Shown here in pieces: positions 4,808-11,612 of a stretch of 11,612 bases of DNA. Each line of letters opens with the position of its first letter. The stretch's first letter is position 1. A program made the position numbers and the translations under genes. The stretch is from a bacterium (GTDB lineage Bacteria > Pseudomonadota > Gammaproteobacteria > Burkholderiales > Methylophilaceae), in assembly GCA_027310505.1 (NCBI GenBank), contig DAIDAS010000295.1, forward strand, positions 1-11,612. The letters are read 5' to 3'. The notes under the pieces are model-generated. The model saw nothing but the letters and a program-made list of their open reading frames with translations. It ran no database searches and was not told the origin of the DNA.

Positions 4808-6426
4808 TTTCAAAGTTATTCAAGTTTCACGGTGGCGTGCACCCGCCAGAAAACAAGCTGGAATCGACGTCGGAGCCGATACGGAGTTTTCCGATACCGC
4901 CCCGGCTGGTGTTGCCGTTGCGTCAGCATGTCGGCAACCTGCCGAAAATTCGCGTGCAGGCGGGTGACCATGTTCTGAAAGGCCAGTTGCTGGCAGAGGC
5001 TGAAGGCAGCGTTTCCGCCGCCGTGCATGCGCCGACCTCTGGGGTGATCGTTTCTATCGAGGAACAACCGATTCCGCATCCATCCGGTCTCCCTGATGTC
5101 TGCATCCTGTTGCAGCCTGATGGCGAGGATCGCTGGCTGGAGCGCAAGACCATCGATTGGCGCCATGCCGACCGGCGTATGCTGGTTGCCAGCCTGCGCG
5201 ATTCGGGGGTTGTCGGCATGGGGGGGGCCGCATTTCCGACGCAGATCAAATTGCGTCCGAGCGGGGAATCCGGCATCCACGTGCTGATCATCAATGGCGC
5301 CGAGTGCGAACCTTATATCACCTGCGACGACATGTTGATGCGCGAGCGCGCCGACGAGATCGTCAAGGGCATCGAGGTTGTCCAGTATCTGCTTGGTGCC
5401 GAGCGGTGTATCGTTGGCATCGAGGACAACAAGCCATATGCGGCCAGCTCGATGCGCGAAGCCTGCTCCCGCAGTGCAACCGCCATCGAGGTGGAGGTGG
5501 TGCCTACGCTTTATCCGAGCGGTGATGCGCGTCGTTTGATTCATCTGTTGACGGGGATCGAGGTGCCGAGCGACAAGCGCTCGACCGATGTCGGCGTGCA
5601 AGTGTTCAACGTGGCGACGGTGATGGCGGTGTATCGTTATTTCGAGCACGGCGAACCGGCAATTTCGCGTATTGTGACCGTGGCGGGCAATGTCAGGAAC
5701 CCGGGGAATTTCGAGGTGCCGTTCGGAACCCCGATAGACAATTTGCTGGAGGCTGCCGGCGGCGTGTTGCCGGACACGAACGACCTGATCATGGGCGGCC
5801 CCATGATGGGTTTCAGCCTGCCTTCGCCGCAGGTGTCCGTGACCAAGGCCACCAACTGCATTATCGCGGGGGCGCCCAAAATGTTCCCGGAACCGCCGCC
5901 GGCCATGCCCTGCATTCGCTGCGCGCGCTGTGCGGACGCCTGTCCTGCCAATTTGCAGCCTCAGGAGTTGTACTGGTTCTCGAAATCGGACAATTTCGAA
6001 AAGGCGCGCGACTACCACCTGTTCGATTGCATCGAATGCGGCTGCTGCAGTTACGTATGCCCCAGCCATATTCCGCTGGTGCAGTATTACCGCTACGCCA
6101 AGAGCGAAATCCTGGTGGCGGACAAGGCCAAACAGGCGGCGGACCTGGCGCGCGAGCGCAACGAATTCCGGCTCGCCCGTATCGAACGCGAAAAGCAGGA
6201 ACGTGCAGCGAAGCATGCGCAAAAGGCTGCCGGGGCAAAGACCGAAACGGCTGGCGATGACGATGCCAAGAAGGCTGCCATTGCCGCTGCAATGGAGCGG
6301 GCCCGTGCGCAGAAAGCCGAAGTGGCGCCGCAAAACACTACCGACCTGCCGCCTGCGGTGCAGAACGAGATCGCTGAAATCGACGCGCGTCGGGCCGAGG
6401 CCACTCAAGAAAAACAGGAAAGCTGA
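4804..6426 (+). CDS. rnfC: RnfC (RsxC), NADH/FMN and 4Fe-4S subunit
   Basis: RnfC is the peripheral cytoplasmic subunit that binds NAD(H) and FMN and passes electrons within the Rnf complex. The 540-residue product begins with the family signature HGGVHPPE (9-16). It has the glycine-rich GMGGAAFP (138-145), NGAECEPY (164-171), an SLBB-type segment near 291-320 and two 4Fe-4S motifs, Cys370/373/376/380 and Cys409/412/415/419. From about residue 440 to the end it is a highly charged, Ala-rich, probably helical or coiled-coil tail. It resembles the tail of E. coli RsxC (about 740 residues) but is much shorter and lacks its long repeats. The start at 4804 overlaps the rnfB stop (ATGA), and the upstream extension of this frame is a shadow of rnfB. 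The TGA overlaps the rnfD ATG by one base. Confidence 0.97.
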   Translation: MISKLFKFHGGVHPPENKLESTSEPIRSFPIPPRLVLPLRQHVGNLPKIRVQAGDHVLKGQLLAEAEGSVSAAVHAPTSGVIVSIEEQPIPHPSGLPDVCILLQPDGEDRWLERKTIDWRHADRRMLVASLRDSGVVGMGGAAFPTQIKLRPSGESGIHVLIINGAECEPYITCDDMLMRERADEIVKGIEVVQYLLGAERCIVGIEDNKPYAASSMREACSRSATAIEVEVVPTLYPSGDARRLIHLLTGIEVPSDKRSTDVGVQVFNVATVMAVYRYFEHGEPAISRIVTVAGNVRNPGNFEVPFGTPIDNLLEAAGGVLPDTNDLIMGGPMMGFSLPSPQVSVTKATNCIIAGAPKMFPEPPPAMPCIRCARCADACPANLQPQELYWFSKSDNFEKARDYHLFDCIECGCCSYVCPSHIPLVQYYRYAKSEILVADKAKQAADLARERNEFRLARIEREKQERAAKHAQKAAGAKTETAGDDDAKKAAIAAAMERARAQKAEVAPQNTTDLPPAVQNEIAEIDARRAEATQEKQES

Positions 6427-7445
6427 TGAATCAACCGCCTTATATTTCCGGCAGCACGAGTGTGAGCGTCATCATGCTCAAGGTGCTGCTTGCCCTTGTG
6501 CCGGGCATTGTGGCCTATGTCTGGATATTTGGCAGCGGTGTGCTGGTGAGCCTGCTGCTGGCCAGCGTGACGGCGTTGGTATCCGAGGCGGTCATGCTCA
6601 GACTGCGCAATCGGCCGATCATGCCGTTCCTGATGGATGGCAGTGCGCTGGTGACGGCATGGCTTCTGGCACTGGCGCTGCCTCCCCTGGCGCCGTGGTG
6701 GCTGATCGTGGTCGGCACCCTGTTTGCCATTGTGATTGCCAAGCAGTTGTACGGCGGCTTGGGTTATAACCCGTTCAATCCGGCCATGATCGGCTACGCA
6801 GTATTGCTGATCTCTTTCCCCGCGATCATGACGCAATGGCCGGCGCCGCTGGCTTTGGCGCATGCCCAGCTGGGCTTCATGGATCAGGTGCATTACATCT
6901 TTGGCCGTATGCTGCCGGATGGTGTCGGTCTGGATGCCATCAGTTCCGCGACCCCGCTGGATTACCTGAAAACCCAACTCAAGCTGCAGCACGGCGTTGC
7001 CGAAATCTGGCAAGCGCCCGTGTTCGGCACGCTGGGCGGAAAAGGCGGCGAAATCGTGGTTGGCGCTTATCTGCTGGGCGGCTTGTACCTGCTGCAGCAA
7101 CGCATTATCAGCTGGCATGTGCCCACGGCTTTCCTGCTGGCGCTGGCGGCCATGTCGGCGATTTTCCATCTGATCGACCCGGTGCATTACGCCGGCGCGA
7201 CGTTCCATCTGTTCAGCGGAGCGTCGATGCTGTGCGCATTCTTTATCGCCACCGATCCGATCAGCGGCCCGACGACGCCCAAGGGCAAGCTGGTCTTTGC
7301 CGCCGGCATCGGCATCCTGACCTGGCTGATCCGAACCTATGGCGGCTACCCTGATGGCGTGGCGTTTGCCGTACTGCTGATGAACATCTGCGTGCCGCTG
7401 ATCGATGCGTATACGCAGCCACGCGTGTTTGGACACGAAAAATGA
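6426..7445 (+). CDS. rnfD: RnfD (RsxD), flavinylated membrane subunit
   Basis: RnfD is an integral membrane subunit, homologous to NqrB, that carries a covalently bound FMN. The 339-residue protein has about nine or ten hydrophobic segments and the conserved YNPFNPAM (114-121). The likely flavin-bearing threonine is Thr176 in DAISSATPLD. The textbook motif around this Thr is S/T-G-A-T, and here the Gly is Ser. The start overlaps the rnfC stop (TGATG), and the end overlaps the rnfG start by four bases. The length and fold are normal for RnfD. Confidence 0.96.
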   Translation: MNQPPYISGSTSVSVIMLKVLLALVPGIVAYVWIFGSGVLVSLLLASVTALVSEAVMLRLRNRPIMPFLMDGSALVTAWLLALALPPLAPWWLIVVGTLFAIVIAKQLYGGLGYNPFNPAMIGYAVLLISFPAIMTQWPAPLALAHAQLGFMDQVHYIFGRMLPDGVGLDAISSATPLDYLKTQLKLQHGVAEIWQAPVFGTLGGKGGEIVVGAYLLGGLYLLQQRIISWHVPTAFLLALAAMSAIFHLIDPVHYAGATFHLFSGASMLCAFFIATDPISGPTTPKGKLVFAAGIGILTWLIRTYGGYPDGVAFAVLLMNICVPLIDAYTQPRVFGHEK

Positions 7446-8095
7446 GCGAGTCTGTCGTCAAGCACGCTTTCTCAACAGCCGGCATCATGATCGGGTTTAC
7501 CGTGGTCGGGACGGTGTTGCTGGCTACTACCTATTTCACCACACGCTTGCCGATCGTAGAGAGCGAGCGGCAAGCGAAGCTCAAGCTGTTCGAGCAGGTG
7601 CTGCCGGCATCGTTGCACGATAACGACCTGCTTACGGATGGTGTCAAGGTCGCGCCGGGCGGTGATCTGGGCAACCGTGAAGAAACGCTGGCATACCGGG
7701 CGCGAATCGCCGGGCAGCCTTCTGCCGTCATTCTGGAGGCGACTGCGCCGGATGGCTATAGCGGCGATATCAAGCTGCTGATCGCCGTCCGCGCCGATGG
7801 TGAGCTGGCCGGGGTGCGCGTGCTGGCGCACAAGGAAACGCCGGGATTGGGCGATTACATCGACATCGCGCACGGTGATTGGATCAGGAAGAACTTTGAC
7901 GGCCAGTCGCTTGCCAAAACAAGTGATGACCGCTGGAAAGTGAAAAAGGATGGCGGCAGTTTCGACTACATGGCAGGCGCGACAATTACGCCGCGTGCCG
8001 TCGTCAAGGCCGTGCACAAGGCGCTCACGTATTTTACGGCGCATCGCGAAGAACTTTTTTCCGCCCCCGCGGTAAAGGAGGGGAAACATGAATAG
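7442..8095 (+). CDS. rnfG: RnfG (RsxG), periplasmic flavoprotein subunit
   Basis: RnfG is held by one N-terminal membrane helix (about residues 11-31). Its periplasmic FMN-binding domain carries a covalent flavin attached by the ApbE flavin transferase. The 217-residue product has the FMN-binding-domain segments HKETPGLGDYI (about 132-142) and FDYMAGATITPRAVV, in which Thr181 should be the flavinylated residue. The position three before Thr is Ala, where Ser or Thr is common. The start overlaps the rnfD stop as ATGA. The last eight bases overlap rnfE, and the end of the gene contains the strong ribosome site of rnfE. No apbE gene is seen in the window, so flavin transfer must be encoded elsewhere. 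Confidence 0.95.
   Translation: MSESVVKHAFSTAGIMIGFTVVGTVLLATTYFTTRLPIVESERQAKLKLFEQVLPASLHDNDLLTDGVKVAPGGDLGNREETLAYRARIAGQPSAVILEATAPDGYSGDIKLLIAVRADGELAGVRVLAHKETPGLGDYIDIAHGDWIRKNFDGQSLAKTSDDRWKVKKDGGSFDYMAGATITPRAVVKAVHKALTYFTAHREELFSAPAVKEGKHE
8075..8081 (+). promoter_or_regulatory. perfect Shine-Dalgarno site of rnfE inside rnfG
   Basis: AAGGAGG matches the 16S anti-Shine-Dalgarno sequence fully and lies six bases before the rnfE ATG at 8088. It is by far the strongest ribosome site in the operon. It encodes the Lys-Glu-Gly near the C-terminus of RnfG. Confidence 0.85.
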
Positions 8096-8762
8096 CAGGG
8101 AAATCATCGAAAACGGCCTGTGGAAGCAGAACCCGGGCGTGGTGCAGTTGCTGGGCCTGTGCCCGACGCTGGCGGTGACCAGCAGTGCCGTGAACGGGCT
8201 TAGCTTGGGTCTGGCTACGGCTTTTGTCATGGCGGCCAGCAACGCATCTGTTTCGCCGATTCGCCGCTGGGTGCCGGGCGAGATTCGCATCCCCGTATTC
8301 ATTCTGATTATCGCCGCGCTGGTGACGGTGATCGATCTCGGCATGCATGCTTACCTGCATGCGCTGCATGTGGTGCTGGGGATTTTTATTCCGCTCATCG
8401 TGACCAACTGTATCGTGCTGGCGCGGGTAGAGGCCTTTGCCGCCAAGAATGATATCGGCCCTTCCGCGCTGGATGGGCTGATGATGGGGCTGGGGCTGAC
8501 GATGGTGCTGGCCGTGCTGGGCGGCATGCGCGAAGTGGTCGGCAAGGGTACGCTGTTTTCCGGCATCGACCTTGCCTTGGGGCCTGCGGCAAAGCAGTTC
8601 GTGCTGACGGTCGTGCCTGACTACCACGGTTTCCTGCTGGCGATTTTGCCGCCGGGCGCATTCATCGGTCTCGCGTTGCTGATCGCGGGGCGCAACTGGA
8701 TGGAGAGCCGCAAGCAAGCCTTGCCGTCAACCCCGCCGGCCGTCCTTGCCGCTGGCCATTGA
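8088..8762 (+). CDS. rnfE: RnfE (RsxE), membrane subunit of the Rnf complex
   Basis: RnfE is the sixth subunit, a membrane protein homologous to RnfA and lying opposite it in the complex. The 224 residues form about six membrane segments. The N-terminal NPGVVQLLGLCPTLAVT (15-31) carries Cys25, and IVTNCIVLAR (104-113) carries Cys108. These match the RnfA pair thought to share a buried iron-sulfur cluster. RsxE in E. coli is about 231 residues, so the length is normal. It overlaps rnfG by eight bases and has the best ribosome site of the operon. nth begins 12 bases after its stop. Confidence 0.96.
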   Translation: MNSREIIENGLWKQNPGVVQLLGLCPTLAVTSSAVNGLSLGLATAFVMAASNASVSPIRRWVPGEIRIPVFILIIAALVTVIDLGMHAYLHALHVVLGIFIPLIVTNCIVLARVEAFAAKNDIGPSALDGLMMGLGLTMVLAVLGGMREVVGKGTLFSGIDLALGPAAKQFVLTVVPDYHGFLLAILPPGAFIGLALLIAGRNWMESRKQALPSTPPAVLAAGH

Positions 8763-8774
8763 GCGTATTTACGG

Positions 8775-9413
8775 ATGAATGCCGACAAGCGTCGCGAGAT
8801 ATTTCGCCGGCTGGCTGTCGCCATTCCCAACCCCACCACTGAGCTGCACCACGGCACGACTTTCGAGCTGCTGGTGGCGGTCATCCTGTCTGCACAGGCC
8901 ACGGACAAGGGTGTCAACCTCGCCACCGCCAAACTGTTCCCGGTCGCCAATACGCCTGAGGCAATCCTGGCTTTGGGCGTGGAGGGGCTGGAACACTACA
9001 TCCGCACCATAGGCCTCTATCGCAGCAAAGCCAACAACATCATCGAAACCTGCCGCCTGCTGATCGAGCGCCACCAGGGCCAAGTGCCGGATACGCGTGC
9101 GGCGCTGGAGTCGCTGCCGGGGGTCGGGCGCAAAACGGCCAACGTCATTCTCAATACGGCATTTGGCCATCCCACCATTGCGGTCGATACGCATATTTTC
9201 CGTCTCGGTAATCGCATCGGCCTGGCCCCCGGCAAAACGCCGCTGGAGGTCGAGCAGAAACTTACAAAACTGACGCCCCGGGAATATCTGCATGATGCCC
9301 ATCATCTGTTGATCCTGCACGGACGCTATGTGTGCGTGGCGCGTAAACCCAAGTGCGGAACGTGCGTGATCCACGACCTGTGCGAATACAAGGCCAAGGA
9401 GCTGGCGGCATGA
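8775..9413 (+). CDS. nth: endonuclease III, DNA glycosylase/AP lyase
   Basis: Nth removes oxidised pyrimidines from DNA and cuts the resulting abasic site, the first steps of base-excision repair. The 212-residue product has the helix-hairpin-helix LPGVGRKTAN with catalytic Lys120, and catalytic Asp138 in AVDTHIFRLGNR. Its C-terminal 4Fe-4S ligands are Cys187, Cys194, Cys197 and Cys203. All of these take the same numbers as in E. coli Nth (about 211 residues), so it should be fully active. It lies 12 bases after rnfE, the same order as rsxABCDGE-nth in E. coli. The ribosome site is weak (ACGG just before the ATG). Its end contains the ribosome site and start of the next gene. Confidence 0.98.
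   Translation: MNADKRREIFRRLAVAIPNPTTELHHGTTFELLVAVILSAQATDKGVNLATAKLFPVANTPEAILALGVEGLEHYIRTIGLYRSKANNIIETCRLLIERHQGQVPDTRAALESLPGVGRKTANVILNTAFGHPTIAVDTHIFRLGNRIGLAPGKTPLEVEQKLTKLTPREYLHDAHHLLILHGRYVCVARKPKCGTCVIHDLCEYKAKELAA
9396..9401 (+). promoter_or_regulatory. ribosome binding site that sets the FIST gene start
   Basis: AAGGAG ends eight bases before the ATG at 9410, inside the last codons of nth. It supports this start over the longer in-frame start at 9353, which would lie deep within nth and encode unrelated residues. Confidence 0.75.
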
Positions 9414-10495
9414 AGGTGGCCACCGGCCTGGCGATAGGCAAAGAGGCACACCCATCGCTGGCGCGGGAAGCTGTCGCGCAGGCCATGCGTTCAGCGGGGC
9501 TGGAGATTGCCAATAGCGTCCTGCTGTTCCTGACTTCCGAATTCGCCCGTGATCCAGTGCCGGCGTTGCGCGCCGCAGCGGCCGCAGCAAGTTGCATGGA
9601 GGTGATGGGTTGTTCTGCTCCGGGGATATTTACCGAACAGAACTGGGTGGTGGATGCTCCTGCAGCGGCGGCGATGGTGTTCGGCGGCGACATGCGCTTG
9701 CTACCGGCACCCCAGCCCAAAGCCGACCAGTCCCTGCTGGCGCTGGCCGCGCCCAACGGCATCAACATTACCTGGCTGGCCAAGCCCGGCATGCGTTTTG
9801 GCGGAATCTCCGGTGATGCGACCGGTCAGGGGCCTTTTTCTGTCTGGCAGCACGGCAAAGGTGCTCCGGGCGGGCATTGTGAGGCGGGTCTTGCCGGAGT
9901 GCAGGGTGCGATTGGCACGTCGCACGGCGTGCGGGTCTTGTCGCAACCTCTGCCGGTGACGGCTGCGCATGGCTACGACTTGGTGTTTCTGGACGGCAAA
10001 CCGGCACTGGAGAGTTTGCAGCGCGCCTATGATGCGCGGCGGGAAACGTCCGGCGACAGCCTGCCCATGCATCGCCTGATGCTGGGGATCGCCGATTCTG
10101 TCGAGTCTGCCATGCATGGGGATTACCGTTTGTCGGCCCTGGTTTGCGCCAACGAAATGGAACGCTCGGTGACCCTGACGACCCGCCTCGATCCTGGCCA
10201 ACTCGTGTTCTGGCTGCTGCGCGAGCCCGATGCGGCGCAGCGCGACTTGGAGGAGACGGTCTTGCGCCTGCAGGAAAAATTACCGGATCGGCCGGATTTC
10301 GGTCTGCTGTTTTCCTGCCTGGGGCGTGGCCCTTACTTCTACAACGGTGTTGATCGCGATCTTGAATTGATGCAGCAAATGCTGCCAGGCATGCCGCTGA
10401 TCGGCTTCTATGGCAATGGGGAAATTGCTCCGGTGAATGGCGTCAACGAATTGTTGCAATACTCGGCAGTGCTTGGACTGTTCCACCATGTTTAA
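9410..10495 (+). CDS. FIST N and C domain protein, putative ligand sensor
   Basis: The 361-residue product matches the FIST architecture. An N-terminal FIST half starts with KVATGLAIG and has GCSAPG at 67-72. A FIST_C half near the end carries FGLLFSCLGRG and GFYGNGEIAPV, with GNGEI at 335-339. FIST proteins are proposed to bind small ligands such as amino acids and are often joined to signalling output domains. Here none is attached, so the partner, if any, must be separate. There is no signal peptide or membrane helix, so it is probably cytoplasmic. Its start overlaps the nth stop (ATGA) and its end overlaps the DUF1841 gene by eight bases. That makes co-translation with both likely, but the biochemical role is unknown. 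Confidence 0.85.
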   Translation: MKVATGLAIGKEAHPSLAREAVAQAMRSAGLEIANSVLLFLTSEFARDPVPALRAAAAAASCMEVMGCSAPGIFTEQNWVVDAPAAAAMVFGGDMRLLPAPQPKADQSLLALAAPNGINITWLAKPGMRFGGISGDATGQGPFSVWQHGKGAPGGHCEAGLAGVQGAIGTSHGVRVLSQPLPVTAAHGYDLVFLDGKPALESLQRAYDARRETSGDSLPMHRLMLGIADSVESAMHGDYRLSALVCANEMERSVTLTTRLDPGQLVFWLLREPDAAQRDLEETVLRLQEKLPDRPDFGLLFSCLGRGPYFYNGVDRDLELMQQMLPGMPLIGFYGNGEIAPVNGVNELLQYSAVLGLFHHV

Positions 10496-10934
10496 CCCCA
10501 GCCGCGACCAGGTGCGCCAGTTCTTCTTTGAAACCTGGCGCAAATATCGCGGTGGTGAGCCATTGACGCCATTGGAGCGCATGGCGGTGCAGGTCGTGCT
10601 GGAGCATGCCGAATATCATCCGGTGCTGGATGCGCCGGAAAAATACCGGGAACAAGAATATTTTCCGGAAATGGGCGAGACCAACCCGTTCCTGCACATG
10701 AGCCTGCACCTTTCCGTCATCGAGCAATTGTCCATCGACCAGCCGCGTGGCATCGCCGCAGCCTACCAGTCGCTGCTGAAAAAACACGGTGCCGAGCATG
10801 CGGCGCAACACGACCTGATGGATTGCCTGGCCGAGATCATCTGGCAGGCGCAGCGGGATCAATCCGCACCGGATGGCGCGAAATACCTGGATTGCATACA
10901 ACGAGCCGTGATGCGCGCGACTCCCGGCAACTGA
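10488..10934 (+). CDS. DUF1841 family protein of unknown function
   Basis: The 148-residue protein opens with MFNPSRDQVRQFF, typical of DUF1841. The family is small, probably cytoplasmic and found widely in beta- and gammaproteobacteria, with no established function. The sequence looks mostly helical and is rich in His and charged residues. It includes NPFLHMSLHLSVIEQL (about 66-81) and KKHGAEHAAQHDLMDCLAEI, whose spaced His, Glu and Asp residues might bind metal, though this is only a guess. The ATG at 10488 is chosen because it gives the family start and overlaps the FIST stop by eight bases. Its own stop overlaps the next ATG (TGATG). No signal peptide or membrane segment is seen. Confidence 0.85.
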   Translation: MFNPSRDQVRQFFFETWRKYRGGEPLTPLERMAVQVVLEHAEYHPVLDAPEKYREQEYFPEMGETNPFLHMSLHLSVIEQLSIDQPRGIAAAYQSLLKKHGAEHAAQHDLMDCLAEIIWQAQRDQSAPDGAKYLDCIQRAVMRATPGN

Positions 10935-11494
10935 TGCGACGCTATCAACGACTACTCGCCGTGATCCTGTTTTTAGGGATACTGCTGGCCATTTTCGAGA
11001 TATCCGGCCTGAGGGGGCATTTGAGCCTGGCGTTCCTGCAGCACAGGATCCTTGAGAACAGGCTGAGTGGCCTGCTGATTTTTATCCTGCTGTTTTCGCT
11101 GGGCAACCTGATCCAGATTCCCGGATGGTTATTCCTCGCGGCAGCCGTGCTGACCCTCGGCCAGGCGCTGGGAGGCGTTGCTACCTATGTCGCGGCAACG
11201 ACCTCGTGTGTCATTACGTTTCTGACTATCCGGTGGATCGGTGGCGATGCCCTGCGGCAACTGGACAGCCGGATTGCCGGCAAGGTTTTCCGTCAACTGG
11301 ATACTCACCCGATTGGCAGTGTCGCGCTGTTGCGCGTTTTGTTTCAAACAGTGCCTGCGCTCAACTACGCACTCGCCATGTCGGGTGTCGGCTTCCGGAA
11401 TTACCTGATCGGCACCCTGCTGGGACTGCCGTTGCCTATCGCCTTGTATTGCGTGTTTTTCGATTACCTGGCAAAAATTTTCAAGCTCGCGTAG
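10934..11494 (+). CDS. VTT/DedA-type (TVP38/TMEM64-like) membrane protein
   Basis: The 186-residue inner-membrane protein has four to five hydrophobic segments. A short N-terminal helix (about 5-22) is followed by GNLIQIPGWLFLAAAVLTLG and a later segment, LLRVLFQTVPALNYALAMSG, in the style of the VTT (SNARE-associated) domain with its re-entrant Pro-rich turn. Relatives of the DedA/VTT family include lipid scramblases and undecaprenyl-phosphate flippases. This protein is short and its substrate cannot be told. The ATG at 10934 overlaps the DUF1841 stop by one base. The open frame upstream of it is only a shadow of DUF1841. It is the last gene of the long operon. No terminator hairpin of good quality follows it. 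Confidence 0.82.
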   Translation: MRRYQRLLAVILFLGILLAIFEISGLRGHLSLAFLQHRILENRLSGLLIFILLFSLGNLIQIPGWLFLAAAVLTLGQALGGVATYVAATTSCVITFLTIRWIGGDALRQLDSRIAGKVFRQLDTHPIGSVALLRVLFQTVPALNYALAMSGVGFRNYLIGTLLGLPLPIALYCVFFDYLAKIFKLA

Positions 11495-11550
11495 CCACAT
11501 TGCTCGTAGCATTGTTGCAGGCATGGAAAAGCACGCTGTTTCATGATTGA

Positions 11551-11612
11551 ATGTGGACGATGACTTCCTCCCCCAATGTTCACGACTGGCTCACCGAGCA
11601 TGGCGATTATCT
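11551..11612 (+). CDS. partial gene cut by the window edge, possibly an ECF sigma factor
   Basis: A reading frame opens after an in-frame TGA (11548-11550), with ATGs at 11551 and 11560, and runs off the end after about 20 codons. The visible residues, SSPNVHDWLTEHGDYL, resemble the start of many ECF-type sigma factors, in which a Trp and a His-Gly-Asp precede the region 2 helix. Neither ATG has a strong ribosome site. A GGA lies only two bases before the second. The gap after the VTT gene is 56 bases, and whether this gene has its own promoter is not clear. The family call is a weak guess from so few residues. Confidence 0.4.
   Translation, partial: MWTMTSSPNVHDWLTEHGDY

Noticed and set aside
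4816..6408. A 530-codon open frame on the minus strand across rnfC.
   Set aside because: It is antisense to a clearly conserved gene, shows no recognisable domain, and is rich in Arg, His and Gln as expected from a GC-rich shadow frame.
6405..7436. A 343-codon open frame on the minus strand across rnfD.
   Set aside because: It mirrors rnfD almost exactly and encodes a Gln/His/Arg-rich product with no family features.
11495..11550. A terminator after the VTT gene.
   Set aside because: Only a four-base stem without a T run is visible around 11502-11512, so no terminator is called.

Overview
This window looks like chromosomal DNA from a betaproteobacterium, plausibly of the Nitrosomonadales/Gallionellaceae type. 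The basis is moderate-to-high GC, dense genes with one- to eight-base overlaps, a dapA-bamC order, and Rnf subunits of the proteobacterial RsxA-E type. The lineage is inferred from protein style and gene order, not from a marker gene.

Left part (1-3402). An AT-rich leader precedes a very small Ala/Pro-rich lipoprotein gene on the plus strand (165-392). It ends in two successive hairpins (382-403 and 411-438). The second is a strong intrinsic terminator that can work in both directions. Facing it on the minus strand is a three-gene unit read dapA -> bamC -> metallo-beta-lactamase-fold hydrolase (3402 down to 475). It joins lysine/peptidoglycan precursor synthesis, an outer-membrane-assembly lipoprotein and a WalJ/YycJ-like hydrolase. 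The genes are linked by a 10-base gap carrying the bamC ribosome site and by a one-base TAATG overlap.

Middle (3403-3676). A divergent intergenic region holds a good sigma-70-type promoter for the right-hand operon (TTGTCA, 17 bases, TATAGT), a weaker candidate promoter for dapA, and a leader of about 109 bases before rnfA.

Right part (3677-11494). One long plus-strand operon begins with the complete electron-transport complex rnfABCDGE, all six subunits with overlapping or abutting ends. The complex is a membrane ferredoxin/NADH electron-transfer pump, called Rsx in enterobacteria, where it keeps SoxR reduced. nth (endonuclease III) follows after 12 bases, the same neighbour as in Escherichia coli. 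Three less-known genes then follow with overlapping starts: a FIST-domain protein, a DUF1841 protein and a VTT/DedA-type membrane protein. The tight packing suggests ten co-transcribed genes.

The right edge (11551-11612) cuts into a new reading frame whose first residues resemble the start of an ECF-type sigma factor. I found no mobile element, CRISPR array, tRNA or rRNA. Most genes are well-known families. The least explained parts are the nth-FIST-DUF1841-VTT tail, the repeat-bearing lipoprotein with its double hairpin, the duplicated insert in BamC, and the divergent intergenic region.
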